DNA of 64,000 nucleotides from Mycolicibacterium parafortuitum (GTDB taxonomy: Bacteria; Actinomycetota; Actinomycetes; Mycobacteriales; Mycobacteriaceae). Under the pieces are notes generated by a model. It searched no databases and was not told where the DNA came from. It saw nothing but the letters and a program-made list of their open reading frames with translations. The position numbers and the translations under genes are program-made. The DNA is taken from positions 1-64,000 of the forward strand of contig NZ_MVID01000031.1 in the NCBI RefSeq assembly GCF_002086815.1, written 5' to 3'. Shown here piece by piece: positions 17,898-26,639 of the stretch (within the stretch, counting starts at the first letter, position 1; the number at the start of each line of letters is the position of its first letter).

Positions 17898-19310
17898 CTA
17901 TTCGAGCACGCCGGACAGCCCGAAGTCAGCCGTCACCGCCGCGACCGTCTCGCGCAGGCCGGCCTTGTCGTCCACCGATCCAGGGCGGAACGCGCACACG
18001 TAGATGGTAACCATGTTCATCTCGACGGCCGTGCCGTAATAGACGTGCGCCTGGCTGCCGATGCGCTCCAGCCAGCGCCGGGTCAGGTGCTGGCTCGCCC
18101 CCCGCGCGAATGCCGCGTCGCACAACGTCCCATCAGGCCGGATCGCCGCGGGGCCGGTGTCGCCGAGGTTCGAGCAGACGGCGGGTTGGTCGGGGTCGTT
18201 GCGCGCGTAGTCGGCGAGTTGGCGCCACATCCGCTGTGGCGTGTACGGCGTCAGCGGCACCAGGTCCGCGGCGGGGTCGTGGGTCTCCTGCGCGGCCTTG
18301 AGCGCGTCCTTGATCGCGGCGCGGGCGCCCTGCAGATCGGTCGTGAGCCCGTGCGGATCGATGTGCACGCGGACGAAGGAGACCGCGATCGCCCGGGCAT
18401 CGTCGCCGGAGGTGCGGTCGTTGACGGTGAGCAGCACCGGGATCGTGCCGACGCTGCCGTGGGTGCGCCCCATGCGCTCGTCCAGTCGCGCGGTGAACGC
18501 CGCCGCGAGAGTGCTGTGGGTGCCACCGAGTTCGGCGGCCTTGGCGTTCCACTCGTCCTGTTTGAAGCGGATCCAGATGCTGGGCGCGACGACCGGCTGG
18601 TCCGTGCCCCCGGCCGGCGCGGCGGGCGCCTGCGCCGTCGCCGGCCGATCGTCCTCCTCCCGGCGTCTGCGGGCCTCGGTGATCGCCGCCGTGAAAGCCC
18701 GTACCGCGGACGGGAACTCCTGCGCGGTCTCGCGGAGGTCCTGCAGCACGGCCTGCCCGCGGGTACGGCAACGCGGTGGCGGATAGCCCAGGTCGCGCGG
18801 CAGTTGCAGAATAGCCTCGGTGACGGCGACGGCACCGCCGATCCCGTCGATCACGTAGTGGGACAGCACCAGGCTGACCGCGGTCGATCCATCGGTGAGG
18901 GGAAGCACATCGATCCGCCAGCCGGGCCCGGCCTCGGGATCGATCGTGAGCTGCGTGCATTCGTCGAACCAGTCGCCGAGTTCGCCGCGGGGCCGGGCCC
19001 GGGCGGCGATGTCGAGAGGGCCCGGGCCGGGTGCGCGTACCCAGCGGTGCCGTCCGAACGGTAGCGAGGAGCGCTCGATGAGCCGGCCGAGCAGACCGTC
19101 GGCGAGGTTCTGCTGGAACCGGGTCAGCCCTTCGAGGTCGACCGGACGCTCGTACACCCAGCCGACCTGCATGACCTCTTTCTGGCCGGCCGCCCGATGT
19201 CCTTCGTAGAAGGCTTGATCCAGCAGCGCGAGCCGGTTGTCCGCGCGTGCGCTGCCGTCAGATGAGCCGCCGTCGACGGATGACCGCACGGAGTGATTCC
19301 GGACTGCCAC
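17898..19310 (-). CDS. PapA/WS-DGAT/condensation-type acyltransferase superfamily protein
   Basis: This 470-residue soluble protein has the HxxxDG catalytic motif of the CoA-dependent acyltransferase/NRPS-condensation superfamily as SHYVIDGIGG (His151, Asp155). A second conserved-looking block (SNLGDTGPAAIRPDG, about 390) resembles the C-terminal part of Pap and WS/DGAT proteins. Stand-alone members acylate sugars or alcohols of mycobacterial lipids (PapA in sulfolipid, trehalose esters and PDIM). Here it could add an acyl group to the sugar or peptide part of the locus product, possibly a chain from the Pfa synthase. It is transcribed convergently to the MFS gene, alone on its strand. Acceptor and donor are unknown. 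Confidence 0.7.
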   Translation of the reverse strand: MAVRNHSVRSSVDGGSSDGSARADNRLALLDQAFYEGHRAAGQKEVMQVGWVYERPVDLEGLTRFQQNLADGLLGRLIERSSLPFGRHRWVRAPGPGPLDIAARARPRGELGDWFDECTQLTIDPEAGPGWRIDVLPLTDGSTAVSLVLSHYVIDGIGGAVAVTEAILQLPRDLGYPPPRCRTRGQAVLQDLRETAQEFPSAVRAFTAAITEARRRREEDDRPATAQAPAAPAGGTDQPVVAPSIWIRFKQDEWNAKAAELGGTHSTLAAAFTARLDERMGRTHGSVGTIPVLLTVNDRTSGDDARAIAVSFVRVHIDPHGLTTDLQGARAAIKDALKAAQETHDPAADLVPLTPYTPQRMWRQLADYARNDPDQPAVCSNLGDTGPAAIRPDGTLCDAAFARGASQHLTRRWLERIGSQAHVYYGTAVEMNMVTIYVCAFRPGSVDDKAGLRETVAAVTADFGLSGVLE

Positions 19311-19669
19311 TGATTAGCCTCCGATGACCATGAGCTCCGGCCGCGGCGCTGCCCGGCCGCCGGGAGCGACGTCGCACAGCCCGCGCGGTGCGCTCGGAAC
19401 GTTTGTCACGGTGAGAGTAGCGGACCGGACCGAGCAGTCTCAGCGAAAATTTGCTTTACCGTCAACCGGCCTGCCCGGAGGCGCCGCGCCTGCCCGCCGC
19501 GGGTTCTCCGATTTCCTTGCCGAAGCGGTTGAGGTGTCCATATCCTGTCGCCGTGAACTGGAGCCACCCTGACGCGGCGCGAGACGATCTCATTTCTTCG
19601 GCCAGGATGGTCGCAGTACGGTGCGGCGCGCGGCGCGTTCGCCGGCCCGTCGAAGCACGCAGCTAACAC
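19311..19669. promoter_or_regulatory. Divergent intergenic region (acyltransferase / sulfotransferase)
   Basis: No gene is supported in these 359 bases. Around 19444-19466 there is an AT-rich patch (GAAAATTTGCTTTACCGTCA) that carries the CGTCAA half-site (19460-19465) found in other promoter regions of the locus. On the minus strand the same place reads TTGACGGT, a possible -35 for the acyltransferase gene. Confidence 0.4.
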
Positions 19670-20662
19670 ATGCACGAAGAGCGCTCGGGCGCACCACAAG
19701 TCGGAACAGACCGCCCCGTCGCCCTGTTCGTCCTCGGGTTCGGGCGGTCGGGGACCTCGGCGCTGGCACGGGTTCTGTCGCTGTGCGGGGCAACGCTGCC
19801 GCCGAAGCTGTTGGGGGCGACCAAGGACAATCCGCGCGGCTTCTGGGAGCCGCGCGCCGCGATCCATCTCAACGAGGCGATCCTGCGCAGTCGCGGGAGT
19901 TCGGCCTACGACCTCGCTCTGCGCCCCGAGCAAAGTCGATCGTCGACCGCCGCGGACGAGGCGTCGATCGCCAAGATTCGCTCCTACTTCCAAGCGCTGC
20001 CGCCGGCGCGACTGGTGGTCATCAAGGAACCCAAGATCACCGCGTTGATCGAGCTGTGGTTCGAGGGCGCCCGGCGGGCGGGATTCGACCCCGCGGCCGT
20101 GGTGGCGATGCGCCATCCCGCGGAGGCCTCCGCGTCGATCGAAGAGCGCGCGAACCGGCAGAACTACGTCAGGTCGTCACTGGAACTCGGCAGCGCCTGG
20201 TGGCTGAAGTACACGTTGCTCGCCGAACGGGACACCCGCGACGTGCCGCGCGTGATCGTGGAGTTCGCGAACCTGCTCGAGGACTGGCGTCGTGAGGTGA
20301 AGCGGATCGGGACCGCGCTCGGCGTCGACCTCGACAGCCCCGACGAGGCCGCGATCGACGGGTTCCTGTCACCGGGGCTGCGCCATCACCGGCACACCGG
20401 ACCCATCACCGAGCCGTTCGGCACCGACTGGGTCACCACGGTCTACCGGCAGCTCGCCGCGGCGGGTCGCGACGAACCCTGGGAGCAGGGCGTTCTCGAC
20501 CGCGTCTTCGAGGAGTACCAGACGACCGAGCGGGGGTTCCGCACCGCTGTGGACGACTCGCGCCGTTATCTGAACCTCAATCGCCTGATGCCCCCGCCGT
20601 TGGTGAGGGTCGCCCTGGAGGTGCTCGCGCTGGCACACCGGCGCCGGGGTACCTGGGCATAG
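19670..20662 (+). CDS. Sulfotransferase-family protein (PAPS-dependent)
   Basis: The protein has 330 residues. The 5'-phosphosulfate-binding loop is LGFGRSGTSALARVL at about 22-36. A 3'-phosphate-binding block (MRHPAEASASIEERAN) lies near 145-160. Enzymes of this family transfer sulfate from PAPS to hydroxyls; in mycobacteria Stf proteins sulfate trehalose and other lipids, and a sulfated GPL has been described from M. fortuitum. The likely acceptor here is a sugar hydroxyl on the glycolipopeptide (inference). It starts a run of plus-strand genes, 35 bases ahead of a glycosyltransferase, which supports a shared substrate. No close stf gene can be named from the sequence alone. Confidence 0.78.
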   Translation: MHEERSGAPQVGTDRPVALFVLGFGRSGTSALARVLSLCGATLPPKLLGATKDNPRGFWEPRAAIHLNEAILRSRGSSAYDLALRPEQSRSSTAADEASIAKIRSYFQALPPARLVVIKEPKITALIELWFEGARRAGFDPAAVVAMRHPAEASASIEERANRQNYVRSSLELGSAWWLKYTLLAERDTRDVPRVIVEFANLLEDWRREVKRIGTALGVDLDSPDEAAIDGFLSPGLRHHRHTGPITEPFGTDWVTTVYRQLAAAGRDEPWEQGVLDRVFEEYQTTERGFRTAVDDSRRYLNLNRLMPPPLVRVALEVLALAHRRRGTWA

Positions 20663-20697
20663 GGCGTGGGACGCGGCGTGATCGGGGGAGTCGCCCG

Positions 20698-21966
20698 ATG
20701 AGGGTGGTGCTGGCGTTCTACGGCACCCGCGGCGATGTCGAGCCCGGCATCGCGCTCGGCCGTGAGCTCGCGCGCCGGAATCACCAGGTGTGTCTGGCCG
20801 TGCCGCCGGACCTGCTCGGGTTCGCCGAGTCCGCGGGACTGGAGGCGGTCGGGTACGGACCGGACAACCAGGCCTGGCTGGAGTCGACACGCAATTTCTG
20901 GGCCCGCTTCTTCCGCAACTTCTGGCGTCTCCCCGAGCTCAAGAAACTGCTCGCGGAATCCCGTGAACCCGGCACCCGCGCGTGGGCGGAGATGAGCACC
21001 ACGCTGGCCGCGCTCACCGACGGAGCGGACCTGCTCGTCACCGGGGTCAGCTATCAGGAATTGGCTTGCAACGTCGCCGAGTTCCGGGCGATACCGCTGG
21101 CGACGGTGTTGTGGTTCCCGATCCGGGTCAACGGGCACGTCGTGACGGCAGTGCCCGCCCCGCTGGTGCGGGCCGCGATGAGAAGCTACGACTGGCTGGT
21201 GTGGCGTGGGGTCAGGAACGTCGAGGATGCGCAGCGTCGCGAACTCGGGCTCCCGCCGTCGCCCGGTCCAGCGCCACGGCGTATCACCGACCGGCGCGGA
21301 CTGGAGATCCAGGCCTACGACGACATCTGCTTTCCCGGGCTGGCCACCGAATGGGCGGGGGTGCGCGACCTGAGGCCGTTCGTCGGAACCTTGACGCTGG
21401 AGTCGCCGACCGCTGCCGACGACGACGTCATGGCGTGGATCGCTGGCGGCACACCACCGATCTTCTTCGGGTTCGGCAGCATCCCGGTGGAGTCCCCGGC
21501 CGCGACCGTCGAGATGATCGCGTCGGCCTGTGCGCGGTTGGGCGAGCGGGCGCTGATCGGCGCGGGGTGGAGCGATTTCGCCGACGTTCCCGGCTACGAA
21601 CATGTCAAGGTCGTCGGCTCGGTGAACTTCGCCACCGTGTTCCCGGCGTGCCGCGCCGTGGTCCATCATGGCGGTGCGGGCACGACAGCGGCCAGCCTGC
21701 GTGCCGGCGTCCCGACGCTGATCTTGTGGATGGCCGATGTCCAGGTCGTCTGGGGAGCTGCCATCAAACGACTCAAAGTCGGTGCTTCCCGGCGCTTTTC
21801 GAGCACCACGGAGAAGACTCTGGTGGCGGACCTGCGCACCATCCTGGGCCGGGAGTACCAGGTCCGCGCCCGCGAGATCGCCGAGCGCATGAACACACCC
21901 GCCGACAGCGCGGCCGCGGCCGCCGATGAGGTCGAGAAGTTCGTCCTCGGGTGGGGTGCGCGCTGA
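20698..21966 (+). CDS. GPL-type GT1 glycosyltransferase (1 of 6)
   Basis: This 422-residue GT-B glycosyltransferase belongs to the UGT/erythromycin-type family used for GPL glycosylation. The N-terminal acceptor domain opens MRVVLAFYGTRGDVEP. The shared block EIQAYDDICFPGL lies in the middle. The sugar-nucleotide signature is HHGGAGTT near residue 322, with the GFGSIPVES strand before it. Such enzymes use dTDP- or UDP-linked sugars at the cytoplasmic face. GGGGGAG precedes the ATG. It is the only one of the six placed next to the sulfotransferase, so it may add the sugar that is then sulfated; this is inference from position only. Confidence 0.88.
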   Translation: MRVVLAFYGTRGDVEPGIALGRELARRNHQVCLAVPPDLLGFAESAGLEAVGYGPDNQAWLESTRNFWARFFRNFWRLPELKKLLAESREPGTRAWAEMSTTLAALTDGADLLVTGVSYQELACNVAEFRAIPLATVLWFPIRVNGHVVTAVPAPLVRAAMRSYDWLVWRGVRNVEDAQRRELGLPPSPGPAPRRITDRRGLEIQAYDDICFPGLATEWAGVRDLRPFVGTLTLESPTAADDDVMAWIAGGTPPIFFGFGSIPVESPAATVEMIASACARLGERALIGAGWSDFADVPGYEHVKVVGSVNFATVFPACRAVVHHGGAGTTAASLRAGVPTLILWMADVQVVWGAAIKRLKVGASRRFSSTTEKTLVADLRTILGREYQVRAREIAERMNTPADSAAAAADEVEKFVLGWGAR

Positions 21967-21992
21967 CGGCGGGGGAGAGTATCGCCACAACT

Positions 21993-22008
21993 ATGTCGCA
22001 TGCGTCAA
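21993..22008. promoter_or_regulatory. Palindromic operator candidate, copy 2
   Basis: ATGTCGCATGCGTCAA has 14 of 16 matches to the locus consensus. It lies 44 bases before the GTG start of the ABC exporter operon, with a possible -10 TATCAT at 22038-22043. Its right half extends to CGTCAATTTACGG (22003-22015), a 13-base string repeated exactly at 44336-44348. Confidence 0.55.
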
Positions 22009-22051
22009 TTTACGGTTCGAGCGCCCTCGAACCCGCCTATCATCGGCTCTC

Positions 22052-23032
22052 GTGATCGAGCTAGACGGTGTGGCGAAGACCTTCGGCGCCTCCATCCATG
22101 CGTTGCGGGACGTCAGCTTCGCCGTCCCGACCGGCACGGTCTGCGCGGTACTCGGTCACAACGGGGCGGGCAAGACGACCACGATCAAGATCCTGTCGAC
22201 GTTGTTGCGGCCGACGTCGGGCCGCGCAGTGGTCGCCGGCTACGACGTGGTCCGTCAGCCGGGGAAAGTGCGCGAGAGCATCGGCACCACAGGCCAGATG
22301 GCGGCACTCGACTGGCAGCTCACCGGGCGGGAGAACCTCGTCCTGTTCGGGCGTCTGCGGGGCCTGCGGCGGAAGGCCGCACGGCGCAGGGCTGACGAGT
22401 TGATCGATCAGTTCGACATGGCTCACGCCGCCGACCGCCGGGTGATCAACTATTCCGTGGGCATGCAGCGCCGCATCGACATCGCCGCCGCGCTCGTCGT
22501 TGCGCCGAAAGTGCTCTATCTCGACGAACCGACCACCGGCCTGGATCCGCGCAGCCGGCGCGCCGTGTGGGACCTGGTGTCGGCGTTGAAGACTCAGGGT
22601 GTCACGGTGCTGCTCACCACCCAGTATCTGGAAGAGGCGGACCTGCTCAGCGATTCGGTGGTCGTGATCGACCACGGACAGGTCATCGCCACCGGCACCG
22701 CCGAAGACCTCAAACACCGCGTGGGTTACAGCTATTGCACCGTCAGCCCGGTCGATCCGGCCGACCTGGCCAGGATCTCCGATGCCGTTGCCGACCTGGA
22801 CGGTCCCGAGGTCGACGTCGAGGCGAACACGGTGTCGGTGCTGGCGCCGGACGGCGTGGCGACACTCGGTGAGGTGTTCCGCCGGGTCGATCGACTCGGC
22901 GTGGAGTTGGCCGACATCTCGCTGCGCAGGCCGTCCCTGGATGAGGCGTTCCTGCACCTGACCGACGACGCGTTGGCCGGCGGCGCCGGCGCCCACCACG
23001 GCGCCCTGCCGAGTGACAGCGCCATCGCGTGA
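22052..23032 (+). CDS. ABC exporter ATP-binding protein (DrrA-like)
   Basis: The 326-residue ATPase starts at a GTG (VIELDGVAKTFG). Walker A is GHNGAGKTT at 35-43, Walker B is VLYLDEPTTGLDP near 155-165, and a variant signature (NYSVGMQRR) stands where LSGGQ is usual. The C-terminal extension after residue 230 is typical of DrrA-type ATPases that export glycosides and lipids. The stop overlaps the next gene by 4 bases, so ATPase and permease are coupled. DrrABC systems accompany PDIM and M. avium GPL loci, so a role in moving the glycosylated product or its lipid precursor is plausible. A palindromic operator candidate lies just upstream. Confidence 0.9.
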   Translation: MIELDGVAKTFGASIHALRDVSFAVPTGTVCAVLGHNGAGKTTTIKILSTLLRPTSGRAVVAGYDVVRQPGKVRESIGTTGQMAALDWQLTGRENLVLFGRLRGLRRKAARRRADELIDQFDMAHAADRRVINYSVGMQRRIDIAAALVVAPKVLYLDEPTTGLDPRSRRAVWDLVSALKTQGVTVLLTTQYLEEADLLSDSVVVIDHGQVIATGTAEDLKHRVGYSYCTVSPVDPADLARISDAVADLDGPEVDVEANTVSVLAPDGVATLGEVFRRVDRLGVELADISLRRPSLDEAFLHLTDDALAGGAGAHHGALPSDSAIA

Positions 23033-23784
23033 CCGCCCTGGGTGCGCTGACCGAACGCATGGTTCTCGGTCAATGGCGAGACGATCTTCCGTTCGCGATC
23101 GCGGCTCCTGTCGGGTTTTTCGTCGTGTTCCATTTCGCGCTGCGTCATGTGATCGACACCGGTGAGACCAGTTACGCCCAGTACTTGCTGCCGGTGACGA
23201 TCGTCCAGGTCCTCATGCTGAGCGCGCTGGTCACCGTGGACCGCGCGGCGGTGGACCAGCAGTCCGAATTCGGCGTTCGCCTTCGCACGCTGCCCATCTC
23301 GACGGCGGCGCCACTGGTCGCGCGGATGGTGTACTGCCTGTTCCTCGGCTCGATCGTGCTGATCGTCGCGGTCTCGGCCGGGTATCTGTTCGGATTCCGG
23401 ATCTTCGGCGGGATCGGGCACATGGTCGCGTTCGTCGTGCTGGTCCTGGCGTTCACATTGGCGTTGTCGTTGGGCGCCGATGCCGTCGGCGCCGGGTTGG
23501 CCAGATCCGAGATCGGCAGAAGCGGCACATCCAGCCAGATACTCCTGGTCCCGCAGTTGCTGTTGATCATGCTGTCCACAGGAATGGCGCCGCTCGAGTC
23601 CTTTCCCGACTGGCTCCACCCGTTCGTGCACTACCAGCCGGTATCTCAGGTGACCGACACGCTGCGCGGCTTCGCCGGCGGCCAGGTCGTCGCCGACAAT
23701 CTTCGGATCAGCACGGCGTGGTGTGTCGGACTGCTGCTGGTGTTCGGCGCCCTCGCGGTGCGGGTCCAGAGGCGGCAGCGATGA
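23029..23784 (+). CDS. ABC-2 type permease (DrrB-like)
   Basis: This 251-residue protein has about six hydrophobic spans and the ABC-2 permease layout. A conserved stretch PLESFPDWLHPFVHYQPVS lies before the last helix, as in DrrB proteins. The start is the GTG overlapping the ATPase stop, and the end overlaps the next permease by 4 bases, so the three genes form one translationally coupled exporter. Confidence 0.87.
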   Translation: MTALGALTERMVLGQWRDDLPFAIAAPVGFFVVFHFALRHVIDTGETSYAQYLLPVTIVQVLMLSALVTVDRAAVDQQSEFGVRLRTLPISTAAPLVARMVYCLFLGSIVLIVAVSAGYLFGFRIFGGIGHMVAFVVLVLAFTLALSLGADAVGAGLARSEIGRSGTSSQILLVPQLLLIMLSTGMAPLESFPDWLHPFVHYQPVSQVTDTLRGFAGGQVVADNLRISTAWCVGLLLVFGALAVRVQRRQR

Positions 23785-24566
23785 CGGCGCCGATGATCCG
23801 GCGCGGCTCCCTGCTGACGGAGAGTGCCCTGTTCGCCGGAAGGCTGTTCACCCACTGGAGGCGGCAGCCCACCGTCCCGGTCCAGGCTCTGCTGTTCCCG
23901 ACGTTCCTGTTGATCACCTACTACCTGCTGGTCGGTGAGTCGGTCATGAACGTCACGGGCGTCGACAGCCTCTACGGGCTGGTGCCCACGTGCGCCGTCG
24001 CCGGTGCGATGTTCGGGGCGCTGGCGGCCAGCCTCAGTGTCCGGATCGAACGCGAGTACGGATTGCTCGGCCGCCTGTGGACCTTGCCGGTGCACCGGTA
24101 CAGCGCGCTCGGGGGCCGGCTCCTGGCGGAAGCCGCGCGCACGCTCGTGGCCTCCGCGCTGATCACTGCCGTCGGGGTCGGTTTGGGCCTGAGGTTCAAG
24201 GGTGGGTGGCTCGATCTGATCGTGTACCTGTTGATCCCGGTGGTCGTCGGCGTCATCTTCGCGGCGGCGCTGATCGCGATCGCGGTGCGCACAACCAAGG
24301 GTGCTGTTCTGATGTGGTTGGTGATTCCGGCGATCAGCGCGGTCTTCGCCAGCTCGGGTTCCCCTCCGCCGGAACTGCTTCCGTCGGCGGTGCAGCCGTT
24401 GATCCAATTCCAGCCGATGGCGGCGACGATCGGTGCGATGCGGGCGCTGGCGCAGGGCGAGTCCGCGGTGGGGCCGATCGCGGTTGCGTCGTTGTGGGCC
24501 ATCGCGCTGACCGCGGTGATCCTGCCGCTGGCCGCGCGTGGTTACCGCGCCGCCGCGGAGCGCTGA
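23781..24566 (+). CDS. ABC-2 type permease (DrrC-like)
   Basis: This is the second permease of the exporter, 261 residues from the ATG at 23781, which overlaps the preceding stop (ATGA). About six membrane spans are visible. A PSAVQPLIQFQPMAA stretch corresponds to the P-x-x-P-rich loop of the first permease. An upstream in-frame start would lie inside the previous gene and is rejected. The two permeases would form the heterodimeric channel of a DrrABC-type transporter. Confidence 0.87.
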   Translation: MTAPMIRRGSLLTESALFAGRLFTHWRRQPTVPVQALLFPTFLLITYYLLVGESVMNVTGVDSLYGLVPTCAVAGAMFGALAASLSVRIEREYGLLGRLWTLPVHRYSALGGRLLAEAARTLVASALITAVGVGLGLRFKGGWLDLIVYLLIPVVVGVIFAAALIAIAVRTTKGAVLMWLVIPAISAVFASSGSPPPELLPSAVQPLIQFQPMAATIGAMRALAQGESAVGPIAVASLWAIALTAVILPLAARGYRAAAER

Positions 24567-24773
24567 CCCCCGCGGCCTGAGCGGCACATATCTAACCTTC
24601 GCGTTAATTCACTGGAAACATATCTGCAACGCATCTAGCTGCACTGATACTTGAATCACGCCCAATAGTCGGCTTGCTGGCAAGTAATGTGTGGAACGTT
24701 TTCTCGAAAAGTCCGAATCGCGCAGTTCAAGGATGTCTAGACTCTGCCGCGGAGGGGGAGTAGGTACACGAGA
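24567..24773 (+). promoter_or_regulatory. AT-rich promoter region
   Basis: These 207 bases are clearly AT-richer than the surrounding genes (for example ATATCTAACCTTCGCGTTAA near 24588 and GGAACGTTTTCTCGAAAAG near 24700). They separate the exporter operon from the next operon and probably hold its promoter. GCGTTAATTCAC near 24601 resembles the CGTCAATT half-site of the locus. AT-rich islands in mycobacterial lipid loci are typical Lsr2 binding places. Confidence 0.4.
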
Positions 24774-25598
24774 TTGGGCAGCTTCTTGACTGTGACCGAC
24801 AACGGCGTTCAACCGCTCTATCTAGATCTATTGCGGCGCAACCTCACCCGTTACGGGATGCGAGAGCGCGTCCCCTCGAAGTGGCCCCTGCGACGCAAAG
24901 TTCTCTACAAGGCCGTCAACACGCTCAGCCCGCTGCGTCTGGGACTGAGCCCCTTCACGGAGAACAAGCGCGAACTCGGCCTGGACTGGCCGGCCGAGGC
25001 CGAGACCATGATCGGCATGAAGCGTCTGACCAATCTGCAGGAATGTGTCGAGACGGTCCTCAAAGAGGATGTGCCGGGCGACCTGATCGAATGCGGCGTA
25101 TGGCGCGGCGGCGCGTGCATCCTGATGCGTGGAGTGCTGGCGGCCTACGGGGATGACACGCGGCGCGTGTGGCTGGCCGATTCCTTCCAGGGCGTTCCTC
25201 GATCGGATCCTGACAACTACAAGGCGGACAAGGGAATCCGAGCCGATTTCGCCGCGGGCATCCTCGGGGTGTCCGAGGATGAGGTGAAGGCGAACTTTGA
25301 GCGTTACGGCCTGCTCGACGACCAGGTCCGCTTCCTGCCCGGCTGGTTCAAGGACACCCTTGCCGACGCGCCGATCGAGAGTATCGCGGTGCTGCGCCTC
25401 GACGGGGACCTGTACGAGTCGACGATCCAGGCGCTCGACGCACTGTATCCGAGGTTGTCGCCCGGCGGCTTCTGCATCGTCGACGACTACCGCGCCGTGA
25501 AGGCGTGCGAGATGGCGGTCACCGACTACCGCACCAAGCACGGCATCACCGCTGAGATCGTCGACATCGACGGCACGGGCGTGTTTTGGCGCAAGTGA
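24774..25598 (+). CDS. TylF/MycF-family sugar O-methyltransferase
   Basis: The protein has 274 residues from the TTG at 24774. A GTG at 24792 (VTDNGVQPLYLDLL) is an equally possible start; AGTAGG sits nine bases before the TTG. The family is macrocin-type, metal-dependent O-methyltransferase. The SAM loop is ECGVWRGG at 106-113, the metal/substrate Asp cluster is LRLDGDLYEST near 205, and IVDDYRA lies near 230. Relatives methylate hydroxyls of deoxysugars in macrolides and in GPLs. It is followed 27 bases later by a sugar-oxidoreductase gene, which fits a role on sugar hydroxyls after transfer to the lipopeptide. Confidence 0.85.
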   Translation: MGSFLTVTDNGVQPLYLDLLRRNLTRYGMRERVPSKWPLRRKVLYKAVNTLSPLRLGLSPFTENKRELGLDWPAEAETMIGMKRLTNLQECVETVLKEDVPGDLIECGVWRGGACILMRGVLAAYGDDTRRVWLADSFQGVPRSDPDNYKADKGIRADFAAGILGVSEDEVKANFERYGLLDDQVRFLPGWFKDTLADAPIESIAVLRLDGDLYESTIQALDALYPRLSPGGFCIVDDYRAVKACEMAVTDYRTKHGITAEIVDIDGTGVFWRK

Positions 25599-25625
25599 CG
25601 ACCGTCGGCCCGGTCGGCCGCGCTG

Positions 25626-26624
25626 GTGTCTGAGCGCGCCCCCGGGTTGCGGATCGGGATTCTGGGTGCGGCCAACATCGCTCCCCAGGCGCTCATCGAC
25701 CCGGCCCGGGACAACGCCGACGTGGTGGTGGCGGCGATCGCCGCGCGGGACGTGTCCCGCGCGGAAGCCTTCGCCGCCAAGCACGGCGTGGCACGGGTGC
25801 ATCGCAGCTACGAAGCGCTGATCGCCGACCCGGACATCGATGCCGTCTACAACCCGCTACCGAACGGTCTGCACGGCAGGTGGACTCGGCACGCGATCGC
25901 CGCGGGCAAGCATGTGCTGTGTGAGAAGCCGTTCGCGGCGAACGCTGACGAGGCACGTGAAGTCGCGGAACTGGCGGCGCGTTCGGGTCTGGTCGTCATG
26001 GAAGCGTTCCATCATCGCTACCACCCGTTGATGCTGCGGGCCGAGGAGATCGTCGCTTCGGGCGAACTCGGCACCCTGCGGCGGGTAGACGCGGCGTTCT
26101 GCTTTCCGCTACCGAAGTTCTCCGATATCCGCTACGACTTCGCACTTGCCGGTGGTGCCACCATGGACGCCGGTTGCTACGCGATACACATGTTGCGGAC
26201 ACTCGGTGGATCTACTCCCAAAGTCGTGGCTGCCCAGGCCAAACTGCGCGCCGCGGAGGTGGACCGCGCGATGACCGCCACGGTGCACTTCGCGGACGGT
26301 CATACAGGTTCGATGAGCTGTTCGATGTGGTCGGCCTCGCTGCTGCGGGTGAGCGCCACGGTGGCCGGCGACCGTGGGCAGCTTCGGGTGATCAATCCGG
26401 TGCTGCCGCACCTGTTTCACCGGCTCACCGTCCGGTCCGGCGAAGGTGTGCGGACCGAACGTTTCCCGCGGCGCACGTCGTATGCCTACCAACTCGACGC
26501 GTTCGTCGCCGCGGTCCTGCACGGCGAACCCGTCAAGACGACCCCGCAGGACGCGATCGAGAACATGGCGGTGATCGACGACATCTACCGCGTCGCGGGT
26601 CTGTCGCCACGCCGGCCGACGTGA
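25626..26624 (+). CDS. Gfo/Idh/MocA-family oxidoreductase (copy A)
   Basis: This 332-residue NAD(P)-dependent oxidoreductase starts at a GTG. The Rossmann motif is GILGAANIAPQ at 11-21, and the family lysine lies in CEKPF near 100. The C-terminal sheet domain contains GGATMDAGCYAIHMLR near 180. The family oxidises or reduces sugar hydroxyls or opens double bonds. A related gene (dhgA) occurs in the M. avium GPL locus next to a methyltransferase. A paralog of equal length lies at 27523, on the far side of a hydrolase gene, so the region looks like a duplicated sugar-modification unit. The exact reaction is not predictable. Confidence 0.85.
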   Translation: MSERAPGLRIGILGAANIAPQALIDPARDNADVVVAAIAARDVSRAEAFAAKHGVARVHRSYEALIADPDIDAVYNPLPNGLHGRWTRHAIAAGKHVLCEKPFAANADEAREVAELAARSGLVVMEAFHHRYHPLMLRAEEIVASGELGTLRRVDAAFCFPLPKFSDIRYDFALAGGATMDAGCYAIHMLRTLGGSTPKVVAAQAKLRAAEVDRAMTATVHFADGHTGSMSCSMWSASLLRVSATVAGDRGQLRVINPVLPHLFHRLTVRSGEGVRTERFPRRTSYAYQLDAFVAAVLHGEPVKTTPQDAIENMAVIDDIYRVAGLSPRRPT

Positions 26625-26639
26625 ATGCAGGACGGCGCG

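Noticed and set aside
19324..19572. 82-codon open frame before the sulfotransferase gene
   Set aside because: No ribosome site, no homology pattern, and it covers the likely promoter elements.
21970..22051. ECF-sigma promoter (GGAAC -35 with CGTC -10) at the CGTCAA elements
   Set aside because: I looked for GGAAC 16-19 bases before each CGTC and found no consistent -35. At 30278 GGAAC is present, but only 11 bases away.
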